A stretch of 23,885 nucleotides of DNA. Source: a virus. The notes beneath the pieces are model-generated. The model searched no databases and was not told the DNA's origin. It saw only the letters and a list, made by a program, of their open reading frames with translations. Positions 7,423 to 16,125 of the stretch are shown here, in pieces; the first letter of the stretch is position 1; each line of letters starts with the position of its first letter. The stretch spans positions 1 through 23,885 of IMG/VR virus record IMGVR_UViG_3300020179_000180; one strand, 5' to 3'. The translations under genes and the position numbers were made by a program.

Positions 7423-7432
7423 TGTATCCTAT
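7399..7432 (+). other. inverted repeats before the copy 3 promoter
   Basis: ATAGGAT at 7399-7405 pairs with ATCCTAT at 7426-7432. Inside it, GGATA at 7417-7421 can instead pair with TATCC at 7425-7429 around a 3-base loop. The outer arm runs into the -10 box at 7432-7440. This could be a weak terminator of the unit ending at 7422, an operator, or both. Confidence 0.35.
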
Positions 7433-7440
7433 GGTATAAT
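7432..7440 (+). promoter_or_regulatory. extended -10 promoter giving a leaderless mRNA for oxygenase copy 3
   Basis: TGGTATAAT ends only 6 bases before the ATG at 7447, so transcription should begin at or next to the A of the start codon. No Shine-Dalgarno sequence precedes the ATG, which agrees with leaderless translation. Confidence 0.65.
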
Positions 7441-7446
7441 TTAAAT

Positions 7447-8202
7447 ATGAATCCACAAGAAGCCATAACCGTAGTAAGAAAACCGTCACTTACCCCTTCA
7501 GGATTTTTTGGAAGTGGCTCAGAAAATATAGTTGAATTAGAAAATTTTATGACATTAGAAGAAGTTGATTTTTTAGATAAGGCAGCAAGAAATATAACTA
7601 TATGGGATGTTACCGAAAGCCATAAAAATGAAAACGGTACTGTAATTTATGATGCAGAATATTGGAAGGATAGGGTTGCAAGCGCACCGTCTCTTAACCA
7701 AAATGATCCATATATTGTTCCAGTTATAGTTCGTTTATTTAATAGACTGCAGCCAGTAATTGAAAAATTTTTTAGTGTAAAAGTTAAATCAACAGGACAG
7801 AGTATAGTAAAGTGGAACCCAGGACAATTCCAAATGCCTCATGCAGACAAAGAATTACACTCAGGTCCAGATGCTGGAACGTCTAATGATTTTCCAAATT
7901 ATGATATATCAAGTTTATTTTATATCAATGATGATTATGAAGGTGGAGAGTTATACTTTCCAAATCAAGGTATACAGTTTAAACCAAAGCGTGGCTCTGC
8001 ATATTTTTTCCCAGGAGACATGAACTATGTTCACGGAGTTACTAAAATTAAAAGTGGACTACGATATACTTGTCCATTTTTTTGGGAAATTTTAGAACAT
8101 ACTGGAGAAGTTAAACCAGACTTTAGTACAAAATATCATAGAATTTTTCCTGACGATAAGTCAATAAGTGCTTGGGATCCAGACAATGGGATTAGGAGTT
8201 AG
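7447..8202 (+). CDS. 2-oxoglutarate/Fe(II) oxygenase, prolyl-4-hydroxylase type (copy 3)
   Basis: A 251-residue protein with ligands H132-A-D134 and H196 and R206 at the 2-oxoglutarate position (Arg instead of Lys, as in many bacterial members). A distinctive insert (ELHSGPDAGTSNDFPNYD) separates the HxD from the core strand LFYINDDYEGGELYFPN. The N-terminus includes ENIVELENFMTLEEVDFLDK, the usual entry helix of the family. It starts a transcription unit with its own leaderless promoter, and copies 4, 5 and 6 follow within a few bases. It is quite divergent from copies 1 and 2, more like a separately acquired family member than a recent duplicate. The substrate is unknown. Confidence 0.9.
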   Translation: MNPQEAITVVRKPSLTPSGFFGSGSENIVELENFMTLEEVDFLDKAARNITIWDVTESHKNENGTVIYDAEYWKDRVASAPSLNQNDPYIVPVIVRLFNRLQPVIEKFFSVKVKSTGQSIVKWNPGQFQMPHADKELHSGPDAGTSNDFPNYDISSLFYINDDYEGGELYFPNQGIQFKPKRGSAYFFPGDMNYVHGVTKIKSGLRYTCPFFWEILEHTGEVKPDFSTKYHRIFPDDKSISAWDPDNGIRS

Positions 8203-8205
8203 CAA

Positions 8206-8949
8206 ATGAACCTAGAAAATAAAAATAGATTAACAAAAGATATAGTTGTTTATGAAAATTTTATTAATGCTGATACTGCTGCAAAACTTGTAAAAGTTTT
8301 AGATAAACACGCAGAACTTGGGTTGATTACCTGGATGCCTATATCTTTCTATGAGTCTTATTCTTCAGTCCTGCCACAAGACAATGATGAGCATGTAGAA
8401 AATGAAGGATTGCCAAGCGATATATTTTCACAAATAAAGCAAGGAATCATTAATGCTGTTGCAAGCGTTCATGACCTTGATCCTAAGATAATTTCTCAAA
8501 TTGGGTATCATACTCAGAAATGGGAGCCAGGTGCCTATGCAAGGATTCACTCAGACAACACAGACGAGCATGGAAATTCTGGCGCATTTACTAGAAGCAG
8601 ATATGCTGCTTTCTTATATTTAAATGATAATTTTGAAGGAGGACTATTACAATTTCCAGAACAAGAATTAAGTATTAAACCAAAGGTCGGTATGCTTGCT
8701 GCATTTGATGGGGGATTTAATAATATGCACGAAGTAACACTAATAGAAAGTGGAGTTAGATATACCATTGGTTCGTTCTGGGATGATAGAGAAGAAGATG
8801 CATACTCACAAGAGTTAAGAGACGCATGGGCATTAGAAATGAAAGAAACAAGAGCAAAGCAAGAAGTAGAAAGAGCACAATGGCAAGAGTTATTGAAAAA
8901 GGGATATAAAATAGATCAAGAAGGTAAACAATATAGGGTGGAACAATAA
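8206..8949 (+). CDS. 2-oxoglutarate/Fe(II) oxygenase, prolyl-4-hydroxylase type (copy 4)
   Basis: A 247-residue protein with ligands H115-S-D117 and H175 and R185 for 2-oxoglutarate. The core strand reads FLYLNDNFEGGLLQFPE and the loop before the distal His is AAFDGGFNNMHE, less canonical than its neighbours. The last about 50 residues are a charged helical tail (KETRAKQEVERAQWQELLKK) not found in the other copies, perhaps for oligomer or partner binding. An AGGAG ribosome binding site lies inside the end of copy 3, seven bases from the ATG, so the genes are co-transcribed. All catalytic residues are kept. Confidence 0.88.
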   Translation: MNLENKNRLTKDIVVYENFINADTAAKLVKVLDKHAELGLITWMPISFYESYSSVLPQDNDEHVENEGLPSDIFSQIKQGIINAVASVHDLDPKIISQIGYHTQKWEPGAYARIHSDNTDEHGNSGAFTRSRYAAFLYLNDNFEGGLLQFPEQELSIKPKVGMLAAFDGGFNNMHEVTLIESGVRYTIGSFWDDREEDAYSQELRDAWALEMKETRAKQEVERAQWQELLKKGYKIDQEGKQYRVEQ

Positions 8950-8950
8950 T

Positions 8951-9607
8951 ATGCTATTTCTAGAACAAGAGTTTAAAGATAATGGATTTGAAGCAGAATC
9001 AACTTTTGAAGAAGTTCTTCTTGTTCGTAATTTTGCATCTAAAGATGAATTAAGTATGATACTTGATATTATTGAAAAAACACCCAACGATATTTGGTTT
9101 GAAGCATACAGAGCAAGTCTTGCTAGATTTTGTTTAGAAAAATTTGGTAGAGATGATGTAGAAAATTTAGTTGCAGAAGGCAAATATGAAATTACTAAAG
9201 ATTGGGATGATAAAAATCTTGATATTAGTCATAGCCCAGCATCTCGTCAATTGCAAGATAAAATGCATAAATTAATTGCAATAAATCATCCAGACTTAGA
9301 GTTAACTGGTTTTGCAACATTGCAAAGAATGCAAGAAGGCGTACAGTTAAAATCTCATACAGATCAACATACTGATCCGTCTATTAGATATGCTGCTATA
9401 CTATACCTCAATGATGACTATACAGACGGCACTCTATTTTTTAAAAATAAAGATATAGATTTACGTCCAAAGCCAGGAGAACTTCTTGTATTTCCAGGAA
9501 ACGAAGAATACGAGCATGGAGTAAGGCATGTTGGTCCAGGACCAATAAGATACGTTCTTGTCGGTTTCATAAAAGTTAAAGGCTTTTATGAAAATAATAA
9601 ATACTAA
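8951..9607 (+). CDS. 2-oxoglutarate/Fe(II) oxygenase, prolyl-4-hydroxylase type (copy 5)
   Basis: A 218-residue protein with ligands H136-T-D138 and H189, and R200 as the probable 2-oxoglutarate Arg, 11 rather than 10 residues after the His because of a GPGP loop. The core has ILYLNDDYTDGTLFFKN and LRPKPGELLVFPGN. The N-terminal half is helical (EEVLLVRNFASKDELSMILD). It begins one base after the stop of copy 4 with only a weak ribosome binding site, so it probably depends on translational coupling. Its 3' end carries the ribosome binding site of copy 6. Confidence 0.88.
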   Translation: MLFLEQEFKDNGFEAESTFEEVLLVRNFASKDELSMILDIIEKTPNDIWFEAYRASLARFCLEKFGRDDVENLVAEGKYEITKDWDDKNLDISHSPASRQLQDKMHKLIAINHPDLELTGFATLQRMQEGVQLKSHTDQHTDPSIRYAAILYLNDDYTDGTLFFKNKDIDLRPKPGELLVFPGNEEYEHGVRHVGPGPIRYVLVGFIKVKGFYENNKY

Positions 9608-9617
9608 AGGAGTAATT

Positions 9618-10244
9618 ATGAAGAAAGAAATATTAGAAGAAAAAGTTTACTATTACACAGATGTAATTGCAGATCCATATAAACTGGTTGATGCAATAGA
9701 AAAAGATAACCAGGATCCTTGGGGTGAATGGATGGCATGTAGTGGAAAGCATTATGTTTATGGTACAGATAAAAATATCTCCAACTCCGAAGGTGTTGAT
9801 GAAAAAAATGATTACATATATAAGACATTGCAAAAAGCATTTGATGATGTAGCAAGAGATTATGCAAAATCACAGGGTATAACAGAAGAGCCAAAGTTAT
9901 TCCCAGTGTATCCAATTAAAAAGTATAGTGCGGGTACATTTATGGGAGCACATTTTGATCAACAGGAGGGCGATGGAAGACTTAAAGTTTCTTTTGTTAT
10001 GTATCTTAATGATGACTACGAAGGCGGAGAAATATCATTTACCCTAAGAGATCCAAATGGTCCAATTCAAGGTGGGGCTCCAGAATCTGATTTCTCAAAG
10101 GCTTTGCCTTCAACATTTAATTTTTATGTAAAGCCAAAAGCAGGAAGCATAATTGTGTTTCCTCCATCACCACCGTATCATCATACAGCGCACTTAGTTA
10201 AAAGTGGCTATAAGTATATGATTCCACAACATTGGATTCACTAA
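9618..10244 (+). CDS. 2-oxoglutarate/Fe(II) oxygenase, prolyl-4-hydroxylase type (copy 6)
   Basis: A 208-residue protein. The ATG at 9618 is chosen because AAAGGAG at 9606-9612 lies five bases upstream; an earlier in-frame ATG at 9588 inside copy 5 lacks such a site. Ligands are H112-F-D114 and most likely H189 (H188 and H192 are nearby), with K199 ten residues after H189. The core strand FVMYLNDDYEGGEISFTLRD is followed by a longer insert (about residues 146-168) than in the other copies. It ends right after the last core strand (IPQHWIH). It is the last gene of the four-gene oxygenase run, before a hairpin and a new promoter. Confidence 0.88.
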   Translation: MKKEILEEKVYYYTDVIADPYKLVDAIEKDNQDPWGEWMACSGKHYVYGTDKNISNSEGVDEKNDYIYKTLQKAFDDVARDYAKSQGITEEPKLFPVYPIKKYSAGTFMGAHFDQQEGDGRLKVSFVMYLNDDYEGGEISFTLRDPNGPIQGGAPESDFSKALPSTFNFYVKPKAGSIIVFPPSPPYHHTAHLVKSGYKYMIPQHWIH

Positions 10245-10266
10245 ACATTCAACCTCAATAATAACA

Positions 10267-10295
10267 TTAGAGTTTTATAAAAATAAAAACTCTGG
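10267..10295 (+). terminator. A/T-rich hairpin after the oxygenase run, overlapping the next promoter
   Basis: AGAGTTTT at 10269-10276 pairs with AAAACTCT at 10286-10293 around a 9-base A/T loop, and two G-U pairs can extend it. No clean T-run follows. Its right arm supplies the TG of the extended -10 box at 10293-10301. It may be a weak terminator, or an operator that controls the reductase promoter. Confidence 0.4.
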
Positions 10296-10301
10296 TATAC
10301 T
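10293..10301 (+). promoter_or_regulatory. extended -10 promoter for the ribonucleotide reductase
   Basis: TGGTATACT, identical to the box at 16126-16134, lies 33 bases before the ATG at 10335. Predicted start near 10308. An AGGAGA ribosome binding site at 10324-10329 follows, so this is a normal leadered mRNA. Confidence 0.6.
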
Positions 10302-10334
10302 TTGACAGTAACGGTTTTCAATTAGGAGAAATAC

Positions 10335-12365
10335 ATGTCTGATTTTTTTAGTTTTCGTTTGTCTGAAGAGTTCATAAATGAGTATAAAACAAAAGAACCC
10401 CCATTCGGATTTACAGATGCAGGTGGTAATTCATTAGGAGAGATTACATTTATTCGTACCTACTCCCGTATGAAGGAAGACGGAACTAAAGAAAGATGGC
10501 ATGAGGTTTGTCGTAGAGTAATCGAGGGTATGTATTCGGCTCAAAAGAATCATGCTAAAGAAAACAGGCTACCTTGGAATGATTATAAAGCACAGGCTTC
10601 TGCAAAAGAGGCATATCAGCGTTTATTTGAGTTAAAGTGGACACCACCAGGACGAGGCCTATGGTCCTTTGGCACGGCACTTACAATGGAAAAGAAAAAT
10701 TCAGCAGCATTACAAAATTGCGCTATGGTATCTACAAAAGACATAGATAGAAACGATCCAGGCACATTATTTGGTTGGATTATGGATGCCCTTATGATGG
10801 GGGTAGGCGTAGGGTTTGATACTGTCGGGGCAGAAAAACATTTGCCCATTTATGACCCTACAGAACCACCACAGACGTATGAAATCCCAGATACTCGTGA
10901 AGGCTGGGTAGAGTCTGTTAGATTGCTCATTAATTCATTTTTAAAGCCTAACATGTATATCCAGGAGTTTAACTATGACCTTATTAGGCCTTTAGGTGCC
11001 CCTATTAAAGGTTTTGGAGGCACTGCAAGCGGTCCTGCACCACTCATACAACTTCACAAGCAGATAAAGGCTGTAATCGGCGGTAGAGCAGGAGAAGTCT
11101 TTGACTCTCGTGCAATAGTAGATGTAGTTAATCTTATTGGTACCTGTGTGGTATCAGGAAATGTTAGACGATCCGCAACCCTGGCTTTAGGCAGTGCTCA
11201 GGATGAAGATTTTATGAATCTTAAAAACGCTGAGATTTTTCCAGAAAGAAATTCGTTTGATTCCGAAAAACCAGGTTGGGCCTGGATGTCTAATAACTCT
11301 GTTTCTGCGACGGTAGGTACAAAGTACGAAGACTATATAGATCTAATCGCCAATAACGGAGAACCTGGTTTTATATGGTTAGATGTGGCAAGGGATTACG
11401 GGCGTTTGAAAGAACCTGCTGACGGTAAAGATTATCGTGTCATGGGGTTTAACCCTTGTGCCGAACAGCCCTTGGAGTCATACGAACTATGCACTTTGGT
11501 TGAGGTACATTTAAATCGTCATGAGTCAAAAGAAGACTTTCTGCGGACATTAAAGTTTGCCTATCTCTATGGCAAGACGGTAACGCTGATACCAACCCAC
11601 TGGCAACAAACAAATGGAATTATGCAGCGTAATCGTCGTATCGGAACATCTCTTACAGGCATTGCATCCTTCTCAGACGAATTTGGTTTGCCTGTTGTGC
11701 GTGAATGGATGGACGAAGGATATGAGACTATTCGTAAATATGATCATTCGTATTCTGAATGGTTGTGCGTTCGTGAGTCCATTAGGGTCACAACTGTTAA
11801 ACCATCAGGGTCTGTATCAATTCTTTCTGGCGCAACGCCTGGAGTTCACTGGGCACCTGGAGGTAATTATTTTTTGAGAGCAATTCGTTTTGGGAATACC
11901 GACCCAATGATTCATTTGTTCAAGGCTGCAGGATATAAGATGGAGGACGACCTTGTATCTGCGAATACAACTGTCGTATATTTCCCAGTTCATTCTGGTC
12001 ACGCAAGATCCGAAAAAGATGTAACATTGTTTGAAAAAATTGCGCTTGCTGCTACTGCTCAGAAATATTGGTCAGATAATGGCGTGTCTGTAACGCTGTC
12101 ATTTGACAAAAATACTGAAACAAAGCATATTGCGCCCGCACTTCACATGTACGAGGGACAATTAAAAGCAGTATCTTTTCTGCCCATGGGAAATAAAGTG
12201 TATCCGCAACAACCATACACCGAAATCACAGAGAAAGAGTATAATTCGTATATCGGTCAGATCAAAAAGATTGATTGGTCTGCTATTTATGACGGAGCAG
12301 AAAATCTGGAAGCACAGGGCGAAATGTATTGTACGACAGATATTTGCGAAATAAAAATCTCGTAG
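10335..12365 (+). CDS. nrdJ: adenosylcobalamin-dependent ribonucleoside-triphosphate reductase (class II)
   Basis: A 676-residue monomeric-type class II reductase that converts ribonucleoside triphosphates to deoxyribonucleoside triphosphates in the cytoplasm, using a B12-generated thiyl radical. The active-site set is complete: C129 (ALQNCAMVST) and C386 form the reducing pair, and C375 and E377 in the FNPCAEQPLESYELC motif are the radical Cys and acid. The 11-residue spacing C375-C386 equals that of C408-C419 in the Lactobacillus leichmannii enzyme. A C-terminal CTTDIC pair (C666, C671) matches its redox shuttle. The KPSGSVSILSGATPGVH loop is also typical. It is shorter than the 739-residue Lactobacillus enzyme but not truncated. 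It provides DNA precursors for replication and needs host cobalamin. It is flanked by virion genes, not replication genes. Confidence 0.95.
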   Translation: MSDFFSFRLSEEFINEYKTKEPPFGFTDAGGNSLGEITFIRTYSRMKEDGTKERWHEVCRRVIEGMYSAQKNHAKENRLPWNDYKAQASAKEAYQRLFELKWTPPGRGLWSFGTALTMEKKNSAALQNCAMVSTKDIDRNDPGTLFGWIMDALMMGVGVGFDTVGAEKHLPIYDPTEPPQTYEIPDTREGWVESVRLLINSFLKPNMYIQEFNYDLIRPLGAPIKGFGGTASGPAPLIQLHKQIKAVIGGRAGEVFDSRAIVDVVNLIGTCVVSGNVRRSATLALGSAQDEDFMNLKNAEIFPERNSFDSEKPGWAWMSNNSVSATVGTKYEDYIDLIANNGEPGFIWLDVARDYGRLKEPADGKDYRVMGFNPCAEQPLESYELCTLVEVHLNRHESKEDFLRTLKFAYLYGKTVTLIPTHWQQTNGIMQRNRRIGTSLTGIASFSDEFGLPVVREWMDEGYETIRKYDHSYSEWLCVRESIRVTTVKPSGSVSILSGATPGVHWAPGGNYFLRAIRFGNTDPMIHLFKAAGYKMEDDLVSANTTVVYFPVHSGHARSEKDVTLFEKIALAATAQKYWSDNGVSVTLSFDKNTETKHIAPALHMYEGQLKAVSFLPMGNKVYPQQPYTEITEKEYNSYIGQIKKIDWSAIYDGAENLEAQGEMYCTTDICEIKIS

Positions 12366-12367
12366 TA

Positions 12368-12376
12368 TGATAAAAT
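12368..12376 (+). promoter_or_regulatory. extended -10 promoter for the large LamG gene
   Basis: TGATAAAAT ends nine bases before the ATG at 12386. No purine-rich ribosome binding site is present (the sequence before the ATG is GACCTACA), so the message is probably leaderless or has a leader of about three bases. An overlapping TATGAT at 12366-12371 is an alternative -10. Confidence 0.5.
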
Positions 12377-12385
12377 AGACCTACA

Positions 12386-15300
12386 ATGTCTATTCAATCT
12401 AACCTCTATGCAGAAAAGGCCTTTTCAGAACACCCTATTGCCCTTTGGTCCCTAGACGATAGCGCCGACTATTTATCTCTAATGTCTGAGTCACAGAGAA
12501 ACGTTTATAATTGGACACCAGAACATTGTTCAATTGAGCAGGCATTAGGAATTATTGGAGAACCTTTTATAAACTCCAGTGTAACCAAAATATCTGGCGA
12601 TGTAATTGCATCTGATAGCGGTTCTTTTTCATGTGTCAGTCCAACTATTTTAGACTTTTCTAGCATTAATAAAGATCTAGGAACCTTTTGTGTAGGTGTT
12701 TATGTATATTCTGATAGTGCGTATATAACAGGCTACGAGATTGGTTATGAGTATTATGATGTGCCATTGGGCGACTGGGTAAAAAAGACAAAGATATTTA
12801 ACATAACCATAATGGAAAAATGGATGTTTCTTTCTCATTCTTTTTTAGTGCCAAACATTAGTGGTGAGATGAGACTGGTATTTAAAGCAAATTTTCTTGG
12901 AGGATACTCTAACTCTAGCGAAAACACAATATTAGTAAACGGATTTACATTAGGCCAATGGTCTGAAGAATTTGCCTCAACATCTTTGGGCGTTGCTCCA
13001 GTTCAAATTCCAGAAGGAATTTTTAGTGAAGTAACATATGGATATCCAGCAAGATCGTATGGGCTAAGTGAAAACAATGGTTACTATATTGTTAAGAACA
13101 ATTCTCTTGTTGCTAAGAATACTGGTGCGCCAATGGTTTATGGAACATCAAACTGCACAGTAATAACTCCAAACAATGGTCAACCATCTTTGATTCTTCC
13201 ATCTGAAGGATTTTTAAATGATAGTGGCAAATATAGAACTTACACGATAGAGATGTGGCTTAGGTTAAATTGTGATGCGACAACGCCTAAAAAAATATTT
13301 GGAAGTTTAGTTAACGATAGTGGTCTGTATGTAAATGGGCCATTCTTAATTTTAAAAATAGGAAATAATTCAGCCTCACATTATGTGGGCGAATGGACAA
13401 GACCAATGCTTGTCAATATTTTATATTTAGATAATGTTTCAAAACTTTATATAAACGGAGAAGAGGTGCTGTCTTTGTCATATAAAAATTCTGATTTAAA
13501 CTTTAATTCTACAAAAGAATGGATTGGTTTTTGGTCATACGACGACGTTTCTCCTATAGAAGTAGACTGTGTTGGAATATATCCATATAAAGTTTCTAAT
13601 CTTGTAGCAAAAAGAAGGTTTGTTTTTGGGCAAGGCGTTCAAGCACCAGATAATATAAATACCGCATATAGTGGTCAGTCTTTGCTTATTGACTACGCAT
13701 TTGCAGATTATTCAAATAACTACGTTTACCCCGATATAGGTAATTGGAATCAAGGAATAAACGATAACTTATCTTTTGAAAAAAACTTTTTGTCAACATC
13801 AAATTATAACCTTCCAACTTGTTTAATTAATAATTTAAGTGATAACTATAAAAACTGGCTTGTTGCTAACTCAAACCTTCCACAAGAGATTGACGATGAC
13901 TACTTTAAAATAAGACCAAATTCTTCTTATACTGCTCAATTATATTTTAATGATTTAAATTTTTTGCGACAACAAGTAAAGACTATTTATGGAGTATTTA
14001 AAAGAACTGCATCGTCTACTCATGATATGACGCTGTTTAAACTTGTAGATCCAAACGGTAATTACTTTCACGTTCATATAGGACCAAATAGCAATAAAGT
14101 TATTTATTCGGTAAAGTTTAATAATGTTTTAATTAAAAACATTACACATCCATTTGCTACCGATGAAAACGACGGTCCTTACGTTGGATACTTAGACGGT
14201 CTAATTAATCAAACTCAAATTGGAGAAAAGTTTTATGCTGGATTTAATATAGACAATGTTGTTAGTTGGTTTGGTGGCTCGGTAGCGTCCGTGTTTGGAA
14301 ATATATCACAGTGTAAACTTTATATTGGAAATAATGAAGATGGCTCTGAATGGTTCAATGGACACATTTATAAAATTGCGTTATGTAATGCAAGAAATTA
14401 TTCAATAATATCATCAGCCTTTGGATCAGACGGTTTACCAGCAGACTATCAGGGTTATACTGGCGGAAATTATAACGAAGAGTTTTGGACTGCTTATGCG
14501 GATAGTGCTGAATATAATCAAGAGTTATGGGAGTATGTTCTTGACGGAGGAACGCCAGGCGCAATGCTTTTTGATAAAATTTTAGATCATACAGCAAGTT
14601 ACACATTAGTTGCTTCTAGATATTTTGACGACTATCAATTAGACATTGATTCTTGCGGTTATTGGGAAGATTATCAGCCCCTTACATATTACGCTCAATT
14701 TGTTGATGATGAAGATGGAGACAGGTATTATGATTTAGATTTCTTACAATTTAACATTAATTATCCAGCACCTTCTAAGTTTTTTGAAATAGAGACCGAT
14801 CCAACAGAATGGAGTTATGCACAACTATACAATAAATTTAACTATCCAAGGAAAAGAACTTATGAATCTTTAGATAATTTTTTATTTACAGGATATAGAG
14901 ATTATGAAAATCTGCAATACAATCAAACCAGAACATACAAATATGATACGACAGATGCTTTGGTAAGATCTTTTGTAAGTTTTCAATATATTAAAGCGGG
15001 AGCAACCCAAAACAATTCGTTTTTTCAAAACGTTGAGCCAGCAGCAAAAGAAGGAACGGTGGAGCCAGGTAGCAATTGGTTAACTACTAAGTACGAGGTA
15101 ATTGATAATATGATTATTTATCCTCCATCTAATGTAGACTTTAATAAATTATCTTTAGTTACTCATTTAGAAATTAAAGTAAAAAATATTTTAAGAAATA
15201 AAATTAAAGTTAAAAAACTAGAATATTGTTCTCAATCTTTTAATAGTTCAAACAATCCTATAGGGACAAGTCCTTTTGTAAAAATGTATCCGTATAAAAA

Positions 15301-16123
15301 ATCTGGAATTTATTACAATTATAAAGGCAAAAATCCTTACAGCATTTATAAACAAAGTTCTCCCTATTTGTATTTAACAAGAACTAGCGGGGTACAAATA
15401 AGAGGAAAGTACGATCCATTTATTAATAGAGGATTGTTGATTCCAATTAACGAAAATCAAACAAATAATTTTGATAAGATTATTGCTATGCAAACAGCAT
15501 TGCGTTTTGACGAAGACTATTTCCCCTATGCACCAACTCAAATTTTTGAAATAGAAGCAAAAAATTCTTATATAAGATTTTATATTGTTGCAAATGATCA
15601 GACTGGCAAAAGAGGAAGAATTTATGGAATTAATGTTCTTACAGGAAGAATTGAAAATGACATAGCATTTTATTTAAATGGCAAAATTGTAAGAGAGCCA
15701 GTCTTAACAATTAAACAGTGGGCATTTTTAGGAATATCGTTTTCTAACCTACTAGATGTTTCTGGCTCATACGGATCGATCAAATTAAATGGTCCTATGT
15801 TATTTAATAATATTTCTTATTATCAGTCTACCAATCTACAGGCAGTTCAGAAAATATCAACAAGGCCATGGTTTAGGGTAAAGCGTTCTGGTCCTCTAAC
15901 AATAGACTGGGAATATTGGATACCAGAATATTTCTTGTGGAACGGTGTATTAATTCAGTCTTCAACCAGTTACTATGGGGTTGACCCAGAAGATGTTTAT
16001 AGGAGTTATGTTGGGACTAATAAAATAACAACTGGGACAGACAAGATTCTTGGTATTGGTCAGTGTGAATATAATATCTATCAGAACATTCTCTGGCAAC
16101 AAACAACCTCGTCAGCAGTATAA
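12386..16123 (+). CDS. very large LamG/jellyroll structural protein (adhesin-like)
   Basis: A 1245-residue protein. The start PIALWSLDDS is typical of LamG-like beta-jellyroll (concanavalin-type) proteins. An N-terminal carbohydrate-binding-like region covers about 60-200. A LamG domain lies at about 285-410 (YTIEMWLRLN, then KLYINGEEVLSLSY and an EWIGFW strand). A second jellyroll is at about 530-670 (TIYGVFKRTASS, then an NEDGSEWFNGHIYKIAL strand) and a third at about 1030-1160 (DIAFYLNGKIVREP, then WAFLGISFS). The stretch between is rich in Tyr, Asp and Asn. No signal peptide, membrane helix or enzyme motif is visible. It probably sits on the virion and binds cell-surface glycan; a baseplate or minor tail role is possible. 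It has its own leaderless promoter and is encoded apart from the other fibres. Confidence 0.7.
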   Translation: MSIQSNLYAEKAFSEHPIALWSLDDSADYLSLMSESQRNVYNWTPEHCSIEQALGIIGEPFINSSVTKISGDVIASDSGSFSCVSPTILDFSSINKDLGTFCVGVYVYSDSAYITGYEIGYEYYDVPLGDWVKKTKIFNITIMEKWMFLSHSFLVPNISGEMRLVFKANFLGGYSNSSENTILVNGFTLGQWSEEFASTSLGVAPVQIPEGIFSEVTYGYPARSYGLSENNGYYIVKNNSLVAKNTGAPMVYGTSNCTVITPNNGQPSLILPSEGFLNDSGKYRTYTIEMWLRLNCDATTPKKIFGSLVNDSGLYVNGPFLILKIGNNSASHYVGEWTRPMLVNILYLDNVSKLYINGEEVLSLSYKNSDLNFNSTKEWIGFWSYDDVSPIEVDCVGIYPYKVSNLVAKRRFVFGQGVQAPDNINTAYSGQSLLIDYAFADYSNNYVYPDIGNWNQGINDNLSFEKNFLSTSNYNLPTCLINNLSDNYKNWLVANSNLPQEIDDDYFKIRPNSSYTAQLYFNDLNFLRQQVKTIYGVFKRTASSTHDMTLFKLVDPNGNYFHVHIGPNSNKVIYSVKFNNVLIKNITHPFATDENDGPYVGYLDGLINQTQIGEKFYAGFNIDNVVSWFGGSVASVFGNISQCKLYIGNNEDGSEWFNGHIYKIALCNARNYSIISSAFGSDGLPADYQGYTGGNYNEEFWTAYADSAEYNQELWEYVLDGGTPGAMLFDKILDHTASYTLVASRYFDDYQLDIDSCGYWEDYQPLTYYAQFVDDEDGDRYYDLDFLQFNINYPAPSKFFEIETDPTEWSYAQLYNKFNYPRKRTYESLDNFLFTGYRDYENLQYNQTRTYKYDTTDALVRSFVSFQYIKAGATQNNSFFQNVEPAAKEGTVEPGSNWLTTKYEVIDNMIIYPPSNVDFNKLSLVTHLEIKVKNILRNKIKVKKLEYCSQSFNSSNNPIGTSPFVKMYPYKKSGIYYNYKGKNPYSIYKQSSPYLYLTRTSGVQIRGKYDPFINRGLLIPINENQTNNFDKIIAMQTALRFDEDYFPYAPTQIFEIEAKNSYIRFYIVANDQTGKRGRIYGINVLTGRIENDIAFYLNGKIVREPVLTIKQWAFLGISFSNLLDVSGSYGSIKLNGPMLFNNISYYQSTNLQAVQKISTRPWFRVKRSGPLTIDWEYWIPEYFLWNGVLIQSSTSYYGVDPEDVYRSYVGTNKITTGTDKILGIGQCEYNIYQNILWQQTTSSAV

Positions 16124-16125
16124 TA

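Noticed and set aside
9588-9617. ATG at 9588 as start of oxygenase copy 6
   Set aside because: It is inside copy 5 without a ribosome binding site, while the ATG at 9618 has a perfect AAAGGAG.
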